Positions 41,814-54,900 of a stretch of 64,000 bases of DNA are shown here, one piece after another; positions within the stretch are counted from its first letter, which is position 1; each line of letters opens with the position of its first letter. Source of the DNA: Bugula neritina. Taxonomy: Eukaryota; Bryozoa; Gymnolaemata; Cheilostomatida; Bugulidae. The stretch lies in the NCBI GenBank assembly GCA_964035545.1, contig OZ037765.1, positions 1,459,001 through 1,523,000 of the forward strand. Direction: 5' to 3'. The notes beneath the pieces were generated by a model that ran no database searches, was not told the DNA's origin, and saw only the letters and a program-made list of their open reading frames with translations. Both the position numbers and the translations under genes were made by a program.

Positions 41814-44800
41814 TTAATAGAACGAAAAAGCCAACAGGACCCCTAAAATTGTAAATAAAGCAAAACATTTGAAAACAAGGATTACTGTTATGAATGGCCA
41901 ATGACCAAGTAAATCTAACTGAGTTATTTTATCAAGTTTTATGAAACCATACGATAGCTATTTACAAGCAAATAGTTTATTATAAAAACAATTAATAGCA
42001 ATTATACATTGGAAGACATTTTCTATTTTAGGATCAGTTGAGTTTAGTGATTAGAGCACCATTGCCTATTAAACGTAAAGTTGGTGATGCTAGGAAGGGC
42101 ATCCAATCATAACTGCTCTTTGTCACCATAGAAACTCTTCCTTAGTCTGCTTAAAGAAAATCCTTTCCATCACATCACTGTTATAAACCCACATGAGTTT
42201 TTGTGAAATATTCAGCTTACAAAAAAATATAGCATTCTTCTCTCAAAAGCAAATATGAGGCTGCATAGAGGTGATGGTGATAATTATATATGTATTGAAG
42301 TTTTACAGTACATACAAAAGTTGTATTATATATAATTACATAGAATATGGGTATCATAAAAGAAAAAAGTGGATTGTATTTAATGTAGTAGTTTACCGTA
42401 GTGATGTAATGTAGTAGTATACTGTAGTTGTGTAATGTAGTAGTATACTGTAGTTATGTAATGTAGTAGTATACTGTAGTGATGTAATGTAGTAGTATAC
42501 TGTAGTGATGTAATGTAGTACTATACTGTAGTTATGTAATGTAGTACTATACTGTAGTTATGTAATGTAGTAGTATACTGTAGTGATGTAATGTAGTAGT
42601 ATACTGTAGTGATGTAATGTAGTACTATACTGTAGTGATGTAATGTAGTAGTATACTGTAGTGATTTAATGTAGTAGTATACTGCAGTGATGTATAAATG
42701 TAGTAATATACTGTAGTGATGTAATGTAGTAGTATACTGTAGTGATGTAATGTAGTAGTATACTGTTGTGATGTAATGTATAGTAGTAAACATACATGTT
42801 AGAGTCAGCAGATATCCAGCACGGCTTGAAGTAACGGCAGCATTGTCACCACCTACTGGTCCACCACCACCACCACCACCACCACCACCATTGTCATCGT
42901 CGTCGTCATCAGGGCTAATGTCTTCCACAACTAAAGTAAAGAAAGTTAAGCTGATACTATTAGTCAAACAGGTAAAAGCAGCTTTTTGCTAAACTTTAAA
43001 ATTCCAATTAATTTTAACGCTCAATAGTTAAAAGAGCTATTGCGTGGTAACACATGAGATAGTTATTTCATGGGAAAGCTTATCTTGGTAAGCTATATTT
43101 GCTTTATTTGTTATTGAGCATTTAAAAAAATTTAATATAATTTAAATTAATTTTACACACATGCAGAAATAAGTGTTTTTTGTAGTAACTTTAAGCAATA
43201 CGTAACTCACCAAATTCTTTTGACAAGAATGTGAATTTCTGGGCAGAAATCATCGGTTTCTCTGTATGTTGCTTAATCGTTCCGCTGTAGGCACCTCGAG
43301 CAATGAATGCATAAAATCCTTCCCTTAAATCTTTCCACTACAATCCAGCAACTTTAAATATAAAAAAAACATGTAGCAAGTAAATAGAAAACCAATCAGG
43401 TATACTTGCATGTGTAACTCTAATATTCATAGTGTAAAAAGATTTTAAATCAACCAAAAATATGTTCCGCAAATTTCAATAAAAATTATTAATTGGTAAT
43501 AAAAGTAAAATACAGCAAATTTTAATATTTATCTGATAAATTAGGAGTTGTTTTATTTCTAAGAATCAAAGTCCTTGCCTTTTTTACAATTCGACAAGGT
43601 CAGACCAAAGTCATAATGATAGTTAACTATCTAATCCAAACTACTTTGAATTCATTAAGCCATTTTAACTACCGTCCTCACAAGAAAAAAAATAGTTTTG
43701 TAAAAGAACTTATGGGCATTTAATTTTAAGATTTTGAAGTTACTTCCCATTTCAGAATTCATATTTTGTAGAGAAGACAACTCCCAACAAATTTGGAAGC
43801 ACAACATTTCAGTCTACTATAAAAAGTTTTTAAAAAACAGATAAAACCTAATAAATCTAGCATATGAAAGACCTTAAGCTATATTGCACTGACTTCAAGA
43901 TTGGGTTAAGTTCCTATTTTTAAATTGTTTCTTTCAAAACACTTTTATCTCAACTTCCTCTTTTCAAGCAACATGTCTACCAGTAGAGCGTCATACCTGA
44001 TTGTTGTCATTTTGAATCTGTACTAAAGCTTTCTCATTGTCATATTTGAACTGACAAGTCATGATGCCATCTTGCATTGATATCCTAACTTCATCGATGT
44101 CTACAACACTTCCATTGGTTGCAGTTGGTTCACCATACGTCTCAGCGTAGAGGTTCTCCACTTTCAGCGTGTCACCGTCTTTAGCGCAGGCAATAATGGT
44201 GACATCATTCTATTGTGTAATATTTGAAATAAAAGTTTCATAGTCAGAATAAAAAAATACTCATATTTTATTACTCATAAATTGAAGTATTGGGTACAAC
44301 ATCTATATTCACACTTTTTCAAATAAAAGTTAGATTGAGTGTGTTTACTTATTTAGAATGACATTATCGTAACTTTTTGTTAGAGTTTAGAGTTTGCTAA
44401 GACAACGAGAATTTTGCTTACCATTGTCTGTCCCGGACTGATTCCTACAGCTACATAACCTTCTCCATCTTCCAGAGACCCTTGCAGCTGGATAGTTACC
44501 ACTGAAGAGCTATCATTGGACCATTTCAGGATGAAGTCATCGCATTCGCCCTCCTGTAAACGGCATGAACTTGTACTAGCTTGTATACTAATCATAAGGC
44601 AGCATTACTGTCTACACAGGAAGGCGTAGCTGTAGCTTAGAAGTTACAGCACTGGCTTGGTAAACACAAGGTCGGTGGTTTAAATCCCAGTAAACGCTAT
44701 CTGTAATGTTAGGCAGGGCATTAAGTCCCATTTGCGTATTTGCCACAATAGAAAACAAGTCCTTAGCCTGCTTAAAAACCTTTCCATCAGGGGTTCTCAC

Positions 44801-46303
44801 AGGAATGGGGACTATAAACTCACAACAAGTTTTTTATCATTTCTAACACAACTCTAAATCACCCTTAACCAATATTCTTATTGCATAGTCTATCACAGTT
44901 TCTATCATATTCTATAGATATCTGATGCCTACCTCACAGTTATGGTAACAGCTACTGGTGGTGGAACAGCCTGTGTCATCAATCTCAGAAATGTCAACAT
45001 ATTGAGTAACTTTCTCATTGGGTACTTTGACCCAGTATGTGTTGAGTTGTTGAACAAATGTGGCGCTGTAAGCATCATAAACCAAGTAGTCATAAGCTGT
45101 AATCTAGGTCAGCCTTTCAAAGTCAATGAACTTCCTTATAGGAGTCATGCGGTGCATTTAGCTATTCATTTATCAAAAACAAAAACATTTCTTATGCTCT
45201 TTGGGATTAGAATATTTTACTAGCAATAAATGAATCTCAAGAATATTAACAAATTCAAAGGTTTATTTAAAATGACTTACTAAAAGACAATGTTGCCCAC
45301 ACCACTATCAGGGGCGGTCCATGTTAATACAATCTCATCTCTTTGGGGGTCTGAGGAGCTGAAGTTTAGTGTGTGAGTCCCTCCCTACAAACAGGCAACT
45401 CTTCTATGAAACCTTGCTGAAGGTACAACAAAGTTTTGTGCTTTGATTTCTATTACATGTTAAAAAACTATCATTCTGAGACTTGGCCTCGGATAAACTT
45501 TGCTATCTGCACATTAATGGCCCCATCATTATTTCCTTGTGAGGGACATCTATATTGTCTACTTTCTCAAAAAACTTATTGAGGAAACAAAACAAATAAA
45601 AGTTTCTAGCTTTGTGATCATTTAGTAGCAAAACCACAAAATTTCATGAAAAAGCTGACTCACTCCGACACATTGAGTTTTAACATAATCTTTGTCCATT
45701 TCATTTGCAGCCATAAACGAGCCAACAGCTGTTCCTTCTTCATCATCAGCAGGGAGTGCCATGACGAGGAAGCCAGCAAATGGCTGACTTCCTTTCAAAG
45801 TAACTACAAGGAGAAATCAATTTATTATACAGTACATAATAATATGCATTTAAAAACTGCGCTTATAAACACACATCGATTCATACACATACGAAAACAT
45901 GCTATCCTATGAGACTAGTGAATCTGAAAGATTCAATTTGATCAGAAAATATAAAAGCATATACTATATACAAAAATATTAGAGCATAAAAGCTAGATAG
46001 TGCAATAGAAAAAGCATTAGGGTATATGAGCAAAGAAGCGGACATGTTCATTAAACCTGAAGTTGATAGAAATTCCTTCAGCAGACTAATAATTGACATA
46101 CCCGTTATAGATTCTCCTTCACTGTAGGTATCCCGACTAAGTTCAATGCCGTACGGAGATTCGGTAGTTTGCGCTGCAGCTCCATGGCCTGGCATCATAG
46201 AAGAGTTAGTACACGCATCACTTCCTGCTCCAGTTGGATTTGCATGAAGTTTTCTGATGGACAGCACAAGTAACAACAACACTGCGTCCTTCCAGTTCGC
46301 CAT
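41814..46303 (-). CDS. Reeler + DOMON domain protein with GPI-type tail, 404 aa
   Basis: Exons: 46303-46102, 45803-45664, 45384-45281, 45065-44933, 44553-44422, 44209-43997, 43337-43211, 42930-42796, 41842-41814. All phases agree. Residues 1-22 are a signal peptide (MANWKDAVLLLLVLSIRKLH). The Reeler domain is about 23-165 (ACTNSSMMPGHG, QPFAGFLVMALP, VGSFMAAN, LTWTAPDSGVGNIVFYATFV). The DOMON domain is about 190-345 (CDDFILKWSNDSS, GEGYVAVGISPGQTM, DVTIIACAKDGD). A DDDDDDNGGGG low-complexity hinge follows, and the tail AGYLLTLTWVLLAFSFY is assembled across a 953-base intron. Reeler-DOMON order is that of FRRS1-type ferric reductases, but the six-helix cytochrome b561 part is absent, so it is probably a surface-anchored, non-transmembrane relative. 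The heme or sugar ligand of the DOMON domain is unknown. It is head-to-head with the Reeler-mucin gene. Confidence 0.9.
42030..42205 (+). mobile_element. SINE copy, divergent
   Basis: It shares ttggtgatgctaggaagg, catccaatcataactgct and ccttagtctgctta with the body and tail of the SINE at 24.2 kb. The head is degraded and the B-box region is missing. It lies in the last intron of the Reeler-DOMON gene. Confidence 0.65.
42385..42785 (+). repeat. 26-bp minisatellite, about 15 copies
   Basis: The unit is roughly gtgatgtaatgtagtagtatactgta with few substitutions. It sits just past the exon-8 donor of the Reeler-DOMON gene, inside its last intron. The open frame running from exon 8 into it (TTVYYYITSLQ) is not used if the GTATGT donor at 42795 is. 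Confidence 0.9.
42862..42906 (-). repeat. Coding trinucleotide repeats (poly-Gly and poly-Asp)
   Basis: A (CAC)n run followed by (GTC/ATC)n on the + strand encodes Gly and Asp runs in the hinge of the Reeler-DOMON protein, between DOMON domain and tail. Confidence 0.9.
44602..44826 (+). mobile_element. SINE copy with tRNA-like head
   Basis: The head gtagctgtagcttagaag... with ggtttaaatcc at the B-box position is followed by aatgttaggcagggcatt and the tail aagtccttagcctgctta, ccatcaggggttctcacagg and gactataaactca. The tail matches the 24.2-kb copy in inverse orientation. It lies in a Reeler-DOMON intron. Confidence 0.75.
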
Positions 46304-47221
46304 TTTGTAAGAAATTGAGCTGCCCTGTGACAAGACTAAGCAAACAACCTGTTTGCAAGCAGAATATCCGACGTGTGCATACAATTCATTGAGTTTGAAT
46401 AGAATGAATAGATATATAAATCAATATCATTCTTGTGCTTTGTTGTAAATCTATAGCATAGCCTTAATGTATTGCAAACTAAAACATCTGACAGCCTTGA
46501 TTAAGCATAGCTTTGCGTCCTGTGAAGCAATAAATTTGTTGAAGCTATACATTAAAAACAATGAGTAGGCCTTAGGGTTTTTGGTCTGTAGCCTAGATTT
46601 TATTGCTCGAAAATTTTGGGGTTTAGCAGGTAGATAACCAAAGATTCTTATTAAATCAGAAAAACGTTGCAACTTACATAATTCTAAAGTTGTTCTGGGG
46701 TCTTCTTTCTAAATTCTGCAAAACAACTCAAAACATTACTAGAGTTGCCTTTATTTTTATTTCAATTGAGACCTGTAAATTATATTTCATTCTGTGCAGG
46801 AAAATGATTAGATTATTAGTGTAGAAGTTTTCTAAACTGAACTCAGTAAACTAGAAGCACTCTGTAGCTGCAGCAATTTTGTGTAAGATGATAGAAATAA
46901 TTTTTATATTACTTTGAGTTTTTTTAAACCTGAAAGTTGCAGTTTCAAGCAAAAACTTTAATACAGCCTCTACTCTTTAGATAGAATCATATTGAAATCA
47001 AGCCAAGGCACATATATTCCAGAAGGGATATTAGGCCATTGTTATTAGGTGCAATCCTACACTTTGTAAACAAAACTAGCTATAACATCAAAAGAAAGTA
47101 TACATGCATGCAGTAGCAAAGCCTCTCCTAATGTAAATACAATATAATATTTAATAACAATAATACCAGGATGAGATGACCTAGATTCTAGTTGTTTAAC
47201 TTCTGACCTAGAAAGGCAGAT

Positions 47222-47451
47222 GTGAGCTAGCTAGGTGAGGTGATATCAAGAGGGTGAGCTAGGTGAGGTGATACCAAGAGGGTGAGCTAGGTGAGGTGAT
47301 ACCAAGAGGGTGAGCTAGGTGAGGTGATACCAAGAGGGTGAGCTAGGTGAGGTGATACCAAGAGGGTGAGCTAGGTGAGGTGATACCAAGAGGGTGAGCT
47401 AGGTGAGGTGATACCAAGAGGGTGAGCTAGGTGAGGTGATACCAAGAGGGT
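47222..47451 (+). repeat. 28-bp minisatellite, about 8 copies
   Basis: The unit is gtgagctaggtgaggt + gataccaagagg. The copies are virtually identical except the first, which implies recent expansion. Confidence 0.95.
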
Positions 47452-47934
47452 CTTGTGTCATAATTTGATTCTTAGCTACTTTAAGCTACTAACCTACATT
47501 ATAATATGTGCAGTAAAGATTTTCACAGGGATGGGAGGTTTAAACAAACAGGAGCTTGCATGTTAAGGATTTGTATTCCCTGTGGACAACTCAAAGCTGC
47601 AATCCATTGCCTCTGCAGATACACTCTGCTACTGCAGATTGCTGTTCTGTTGCTATAGCGATCTAGAGCAGGATCGGATGTTCTAGAAACATGCTTTTTA
47701 TCATTGTGAATTTTTCAAAATACTAAATTTACCATTAAAAAGGCTTTAGAGCTTCACAAACTAAAATGCAAACTTAAACGTATGCATGTGCGATATATAT
47801 GCGAATTAAACTACTCTAAGCCCATATAGGATATAGGCTTAAAGTAGTTTAATATAGAATCAAATTCAGTAATTAAAACAGCTGCACTGCAAATAAATTA
47901 GCAAAATTGTGAGTTATTCTGTGCTTACATTGTC

Positions 47935-48172
47935 ACATGATTCCATTGTCACATGGTTACTTTGGCACATGGTTACTTTGGCACATGATTACACTGTCAC
48001 ATAGTTACATTGTCACATGGTTACACTGTCATATGACCACACTGTCACATGGTTACACTGTCACATGGTTACACTGTCACATGACTACACTGTCACATGG
48101 TTACAATGTCACAAGATTACGCTGTCACATGGTTACACTGTCACATGGTTACACTGTCACATGGTTACGCTG
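47935..48172 (+). repeat. 16-bp minisatellite, about 15 copies
   Basis: The unit is tcacatggttacactg with scattered substitutions. The open frame over it is a repeat artefact. Confidence 0.92.
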
Positions 48173-48987
48173 CTTTAGTGTAGTTGGAGTGACTAAAACA
48201 GGTATTGCTTGTTTTGTATATTGAACAGATGTGCATTTCCTGTTTCTAAAAGAATTATCTGCTGCTACTGCTGCTGCTTACAGGTAGAGGACACAATGCA
48301 ACCAAGTTGGCAAGTACCAATATAATATGTGTATATTTATGTAATCATTAGATATTTTATCTTATAACCTATTCTTTTCTAACAGAACTAAGGTTGAATC
48401 AGCTATAATCAGTATACCTATAGTATAAATACTAATTAGTATAATTGATATACTCATGAAAGAGCTTTATCGTTAATATTATATGCAGTGTATCACTTTG
48501 TGGAAGATGTTTTGTTAAGACACGTTATTATTGCAAAAAACTATGCATGTACCACATTTAATGGCATGACTGTTTTGCTTGTATATAATAATAAAAATGT
48601 TATCGAGGGCAAATTTCAGCATTATAAGTGTAAATTGGCAACATTAACTTATTTCTTGCAAGTCCTTTATTTTTTTGAAAGTCATTTTTCATAAACTAGT
48701 TTTGAGCCACATGGCTATACATTTCAAAATATCCAACTTAACATATACATTGCAACTAACTATACAATTCCACATACTGTATCATATTAACATGGAGTAT
48801 GACATTGAAACTATAAATAGCCAACAAGCTAGGTTTGGCTTGCCTTTAAGCATCAGTGGTGAGGTAGTAAAGTGCTGGGTTTACTAGAGCAAAGTGACGG
48901 CTGCCTTTCACTCATCTCAACTAAATTAATTTATAATGTAGATAATTTTGAACAAAACCCTTTTTGATATCTTTTGGAAATGCAAAT

Positions 48988-51900
48988 ATGATAGTATGTA
49001 GTTTAGGTGCTGTTTCTTGGATATTTATAATTCAACATGTTTCCGGGTATAGTAGTGGAGCCCCACCAATTGTCTGTCGCAACAATACCATGGATCCTAC
49101 GTCAGGTCATGGCCCGGGACCTAGCACCAACCCCCCTTATAGGATGCTAATTGACTCTCAGACTTATTCTCCAGGACAACTGATCAACAGTGAGTGATTT
49201 ATTAATCAAGGTTTTGTTTTATAGTTAGCTTTGTTGTTGTCAATACATTGTGTACTATTTATATATTAATGTATACTAATATTATTTCTGTACTAATATA
49301 TACTAATATTATTTCTGTACTAATATATACTAATATTATTTCTATACTAATATATACTAATATTATTTCTGTACTGATATATACTAATACTATCTCTAAT
49401 ATACTAACATATACTAATATTATTTCTATATCATTCTATATTAATATAATATTATTTCCTATATACTGTTTCTTTACTCTGATATACCGTACTAATAATA
49501 ATTTTATAATTTCTACTAAAATCAGTTCTACAATACTATATATATACTAATACTATATTTTGATTCTATATTTCCTTTCCCAAAGATTCAACTATGCTAT
49601 AATGTATAATTAATTTCTTTAAAAAGCTCTAATAGGCTTCCCACCTTTATATTTTTTCTGTTTACCCAACTCTGACACTATCACTGCATCTTAATGTATG
49701 CTTCAGTCACGCTTACCTACAAACTTAATAAACCAAGAGCCAATTTCCAAGGTTTCCTAGTCATAGCCTGTAGTTCCAACGACCCTACGGCCAGGCCTGT
49801 TGGCTCTTTCACTGCATTCAACACAAATCAACAAGATCAAGTGAAACGATTATGTCGTGGAAGGGTCAGTCATTGGTTTGTCTGTATGTGTGTCTGTCTG
49901 TGTGCCTGTCTATGTGTCTAATGCACGTTGTGTCTGTCTGTGTGTCTGCCTGTCTGTTTGTCTCTCTGTCTGTTTGTTTGCATGTTTTTTGTCTGTCTGT
50001 CTCTGTGTGTGTCTGTGTGTGTCTGTGTGTCTGTCTATCTGTCTACTTGTATGTCTCTCTGTTTGTCTACCTGTTTATATGTATATCAATCTGTTGAGTC
50101 TTTCTAGTTTGTTAAATTAAAGTTACAGCGATTTGAAAAGCAGCCTAATAAACTAATATCAAAGTGTTGATAACTTCCAATGTGAAACTATGTCACACTT
50201 TTAAATTTTTAGCCTTTAGAGAATTTTACTTTTTGTTTCAGAAACGCTGCGAGTTATATTGCTTATTTTTCAATTGGCATTCTTCTCTAATTTTGAGATA
50301 AAAGAAGTTGAATGTTCTATTCATGACTAACTCGTATTGTTTAATGAAGTTTAACTTTCTGCTTGCATTACACAAGTTGTTGAGTTTATATGTATCTAAA
50401 CCAATTTAGATTGCAAAGTAATGCTAACCAATTTAAAAGTAAAATATAACTTTCGAATTTAGACTTTATTGAACCTTTTTATACAGGGCATAACACAGAC
50501 CAGTGAGTTCAAAGTAGGTCCAGCAAAGCGCTTTTTCAAATTGCAATGGACAGCACCTAGTGGTAACTTTGGTCAATTACAATTCTAGTGAGTATTTTAA
50601 AGTAGCCTAAACATTCTAGTTGCTTTATTATTAAAATTGTTAATTAGCCAAAGTTTTTAATCTTGTTTTTCTCATTCTATATTTAAAAAAGCATTTGTGT
50701 TTTATATTTTTTGTGATAATAGCATTCTCCAAGTCGAAAGAAAGCAATTTGGAAAATTTATTTTGTGTTACATTAGTTAGTTTACTCTTCAGTCAGCAGG
50801 AGATAAGTGTCGCTTAGCAGACCACAGGTGGCAACTTTTAACTTCAGATAGAGATGTGTGACAATAGATTAATTAAAGACAGAAAAAATTTTAATAGAAA
50901 ATTACAGAATGTATTATGTTGTTATTTCATGTATTATATACTATATAAGACTATGCCTCGAATCTATAACCATCAAATGAATTGACCACACGAAACACAA
51001 CCTATGCCTTCCGCGGTTTGAATTCCAACACCAAAGAGAATGTAAATTTCAGTGATCATGAAATTAATAGTTATGAGAAGAAGTAAAAAAAAATTTATTA
51101 TAAACCTTGAATATGATTTTGTAAATTCAAAATCAGTTTGGCAAGCGTACTTTTCAAGGACATTATTTAGGTGATAGAATACAGGGTGTCAGTTGCCATG
51201 ACAAAACCTGTCACTTGGTGAATTGACACAACCAGTTTGTAAAAAAGAAACTGACAATCACAGCTAAAAGAATTTGTTTTGCAGTGCCACAATTGTGAGA
51301 ACAGTGAAAAGATTTTGGAAAAAAATTCCAATGCAGCAGATTGAATACCTTGCACCAACAACTACAGTAACACCAACCACCACGGTACCTACAACTACTA
51401 CATTACCAACAACTACAGTACCACCAACTACCACGGCACCAACAATTACAGTACCAACAACTACCACAGCACCAACAAGTACAGCGCCACCAACTACCAC
51501 AGTACCAACAACTACCACTGTACCAACAACTATCACGATACCAACAACTACAGTACCACCAACTATCACGGTACCAATAACTACCACGGCACCAACAACC
51601 ACGGCACCAACAACTACCACGGTACCACCAACTATCACGGTACCAACAACTGCAGTACCAACAATTACAGTACCAACAACTACCACGGTACCAACAACTA
51701 CCACTGTGCTTACAACTACAGTACCAACAACTACAGTACCACCAACTACCACGGTACCAACAACTACCACGGTACCAACAGCTGCAGCACCAACAACTAC
51801 CACGGTACCTACAACTACCACGATACCACCAACTACCACAGTACCAACAACTACCACGGTACCAACAACTACGACGGTACCAACAACTACAGTACCTGCA

Positions 51901-54900
51901 ACTACCACGGTACCTACAACGGCACCTGCAACTACCACAGTACCAACGACTACCACAGTGCCAACAACTACAGTACCAACAACTGCAGCACCAACACCTA
52001 CTACTGTACCTACAACTACAGTACCAACAACTACCACAGCACCAACAAGTACAGCGCCACCAACTACTACGGTACCGACAACTACCACGGCACCAACAAC
52101 TGCAGCACCAACAACTACAGTACCACCAACTACAACGGTACCAACAACTACCACGGTACCAACAACTACAGTACCAACAACTACCACAGTACCAACAACT
52201 ACAATACCAACAACTACCACGGTAGCAACAACTGCAGCACCAACAACTACCACTGTGCTTACAACTACAGTATCACCGACTACCACGGTACCAACTACTA
52301 CAGTACCAACAACTACTACGGTACAAACCATTACCACAGTACCAACAACTATAGTACCAACAACTACCACGGTACCAACAACTACCACGGCACCAACGAC
52401 TGCCACAGTGCCAACAACTACAGTACCAACAACTGCAGCACCAACAACTACTACGGTACAAACCATTACCACAGTACCTACAACTATCACAATACCAACA
52501 ACTACCACGGTACCAACAACTACCACAGTACCAACAACTACCACGGTACCAACAACTACCACCGTACCAACAACTACCACGGTACCAACAACTGCAGCAC
52601 CAACAACTACCACGGTACCACCAACTACCACGGTACCAACAACTACCACGGTACCAACAACTACCACGGTACCAACAACTACCACAGTACCAACAACTAC
52701 CACGGTACCAACAACTACCACGGTACCAACAACTACCACGGTACCAACAACTGCAGCACCAACAACTACCACTGTACCTACAACTACAGTACCAACAACT
52801 ACCACGGTACCAACATCTACCGCGGTACCAACAACTACCACAGTACCAACAACTACCACGGTACCTACAACTACCACGGCACCAACAACTACAGTGCCAC
52901 CAACTACCACGGTACCAACAACTACCACGGTACCAACAACTACAACAGTACCAACAACTACCACGGTACCAACAACTACGACGGTACCACCAACTATCAC
53001 GGTACCAACAACTAAAGTACCACCAACTACCACGGTACCAACAACTACCACGGTACCAACAACTACAACAGTACCAACAACTACCACGGTACCAACAACT
53101 ACGACGGTACCACCAACTATCACGGTACCAACAACTAAAGTACCACCAACTACCACGGTACCAACAACTACAGTACCAACAACTACCACTGTACCTACAA
53201 CTACAGTACCAACAACTACCACGGTACCAACAACTACCACGGTACCAACAACTACGACGGTACCAACAACTACAGTACCTACAACTACCACGGTACCAAC
53301 AACTACAACGGTACCTGCAACTACCACAGTACCTATGACTGCTATAACATCAACAATTGCAGCACCAACAACTTCAGCACCAACAACTACAGTACCACCA
53401 ACTACCACGGTACCTACAACTACCACGGCACCAACAACTACAGTGCCACCAACTACCACGGTACCAACAACTACCACGGTACCAACAACTACAACAGTAC
53501 CAACAACTACCACGGTACCAACAACTACGACGGTACCACCAACTATCACGGTACCAACAACTAAAGTACCACCAACTACCACGGTACCAACAACTACAGT
53601 ACCAACAACTACCACTGTACCTACAACTACAGTACCAACAACTACCACGGTACCAACAACTACCACGGTACCAACAACTACGACGGTACCAACAACTACA
53701 GTACCTACAACTACCACGGTACCAACAACTACAACGGTACCTGCAACTACCACAGTACCTATGACTGCTATAACATCAACAATTGCAGCACCAACAACTT
53801 CAGCACCAACAACTACAGTACCACCAACTACCACGGTACCTACAACTACCACGGCACCAACAACTAGCGTGCCACCAACTACCACGGTACCAACAACTAC
53901 CACGGTACCAACAACTACAACAGTACCAACAACTACCACGGTACCAACAACTACGACGGTACCACCAACTATCACGGTACCAACAACTAAAGTACCACCA
54001 ACTACCACGGTACCAACAACTACCACGGTACCAACAACTACAACAGTACCAACAACTACCACGGTACCAACAACTACGACGGTACCACCAACTATCACGG
54101 TACCAACAACTAAAGTACCACCAACTACCACGGTACCAACAACTACAGTACCAACAACTACCACTGTACCTACAACTACAGTACCAACAACTACCACGGT
54201 ACCAACAACTACCACGGTACCAACAACTACGACGGTACCAACAACTACAGTACCTACAACTACCACGGTACCAACAACTACAACGGTACCTGCAACTACC
54301 ACAGTACCTATGACTGCTATAACCTCAACAATTGCAGCACCAACAACTACAGTACCAACAACTACAGTACCAACAACTACCACGGTACCTACAACTACAG
54401 TACCAACAACTACCACAGTACCAACAACTACCACGGTACCAACAACTGCAGCACCAACAACTGCAACACCAACAACTACAGTACCACCAACTACCACTGT
54501 ACCTACAACTACAGTACCAACAACTACCACAGTACCAACAACTACCACAGTACCAACAACTACCACGGTACCAACAACTATCACGTTACCAACAACTGCA
54601 GTACCACCAACTACCACGATCCCAACAACTATAACGATACCAACAACTACAGTACCACCAACTACCACGGTACCAACAACTACAGTACCAACAACTACCA
54701 CTGTAACTACAACTACAGTACCAACAACTACCACCGCACCAACAACTACAGCACTACCAACTACCACGGTACCAACAACTGCCACAGTACCAACTACTAC
54801 AACGGTACCAACAACTACCACGGAACCAACAACTACCACGGTATATACAACTGCAGCACCACCAACTACCACAGCATCAACAACTACAGCACCAACAACT

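Larger units (their letters stand above)
46304..48987. promoter_or_regulatory. 2.7-kb head-to-head intergenic region between two Reeler genes
   Basis: The two Reeler start codons (46303 on -, 48988 on +) face each other, so both promoters must lie here. Contents: a 28-bp minisatellite at 47222-47451, a 16-bp minisatellite at 47935-48172 and otherwise AT-rich unique DNA. No coding exon was recognised and I cannot point to a specific promoter element. Confidence 0.5.

Noticed and set aside
42521-42795. Extension of the Reeler-DOMON frame into the 26-bp minisatellite (TTVYYYITSLQ...)
   Set aside because: A GTATGT donor at 42795 gives an in-phase join to 41842 that completes a hydrophobic tail; the array reading is low complexity.
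47222-48172. CRISPR-like array
   Set aside because: These are direct tandem minisatellites without spacers, in a eukaryotic genome.
47937-48224. 95-codon frame of HMVTLSHGYTVTWL type
   Set aside because: The 16-bp minisatellite is read in all frames; no splice or domain context.
49852-50120. Cys/Val/Ser-rich open frames
   Set aside because: They arise from the TGTC/TGTG microsatellite just after an exon donor.
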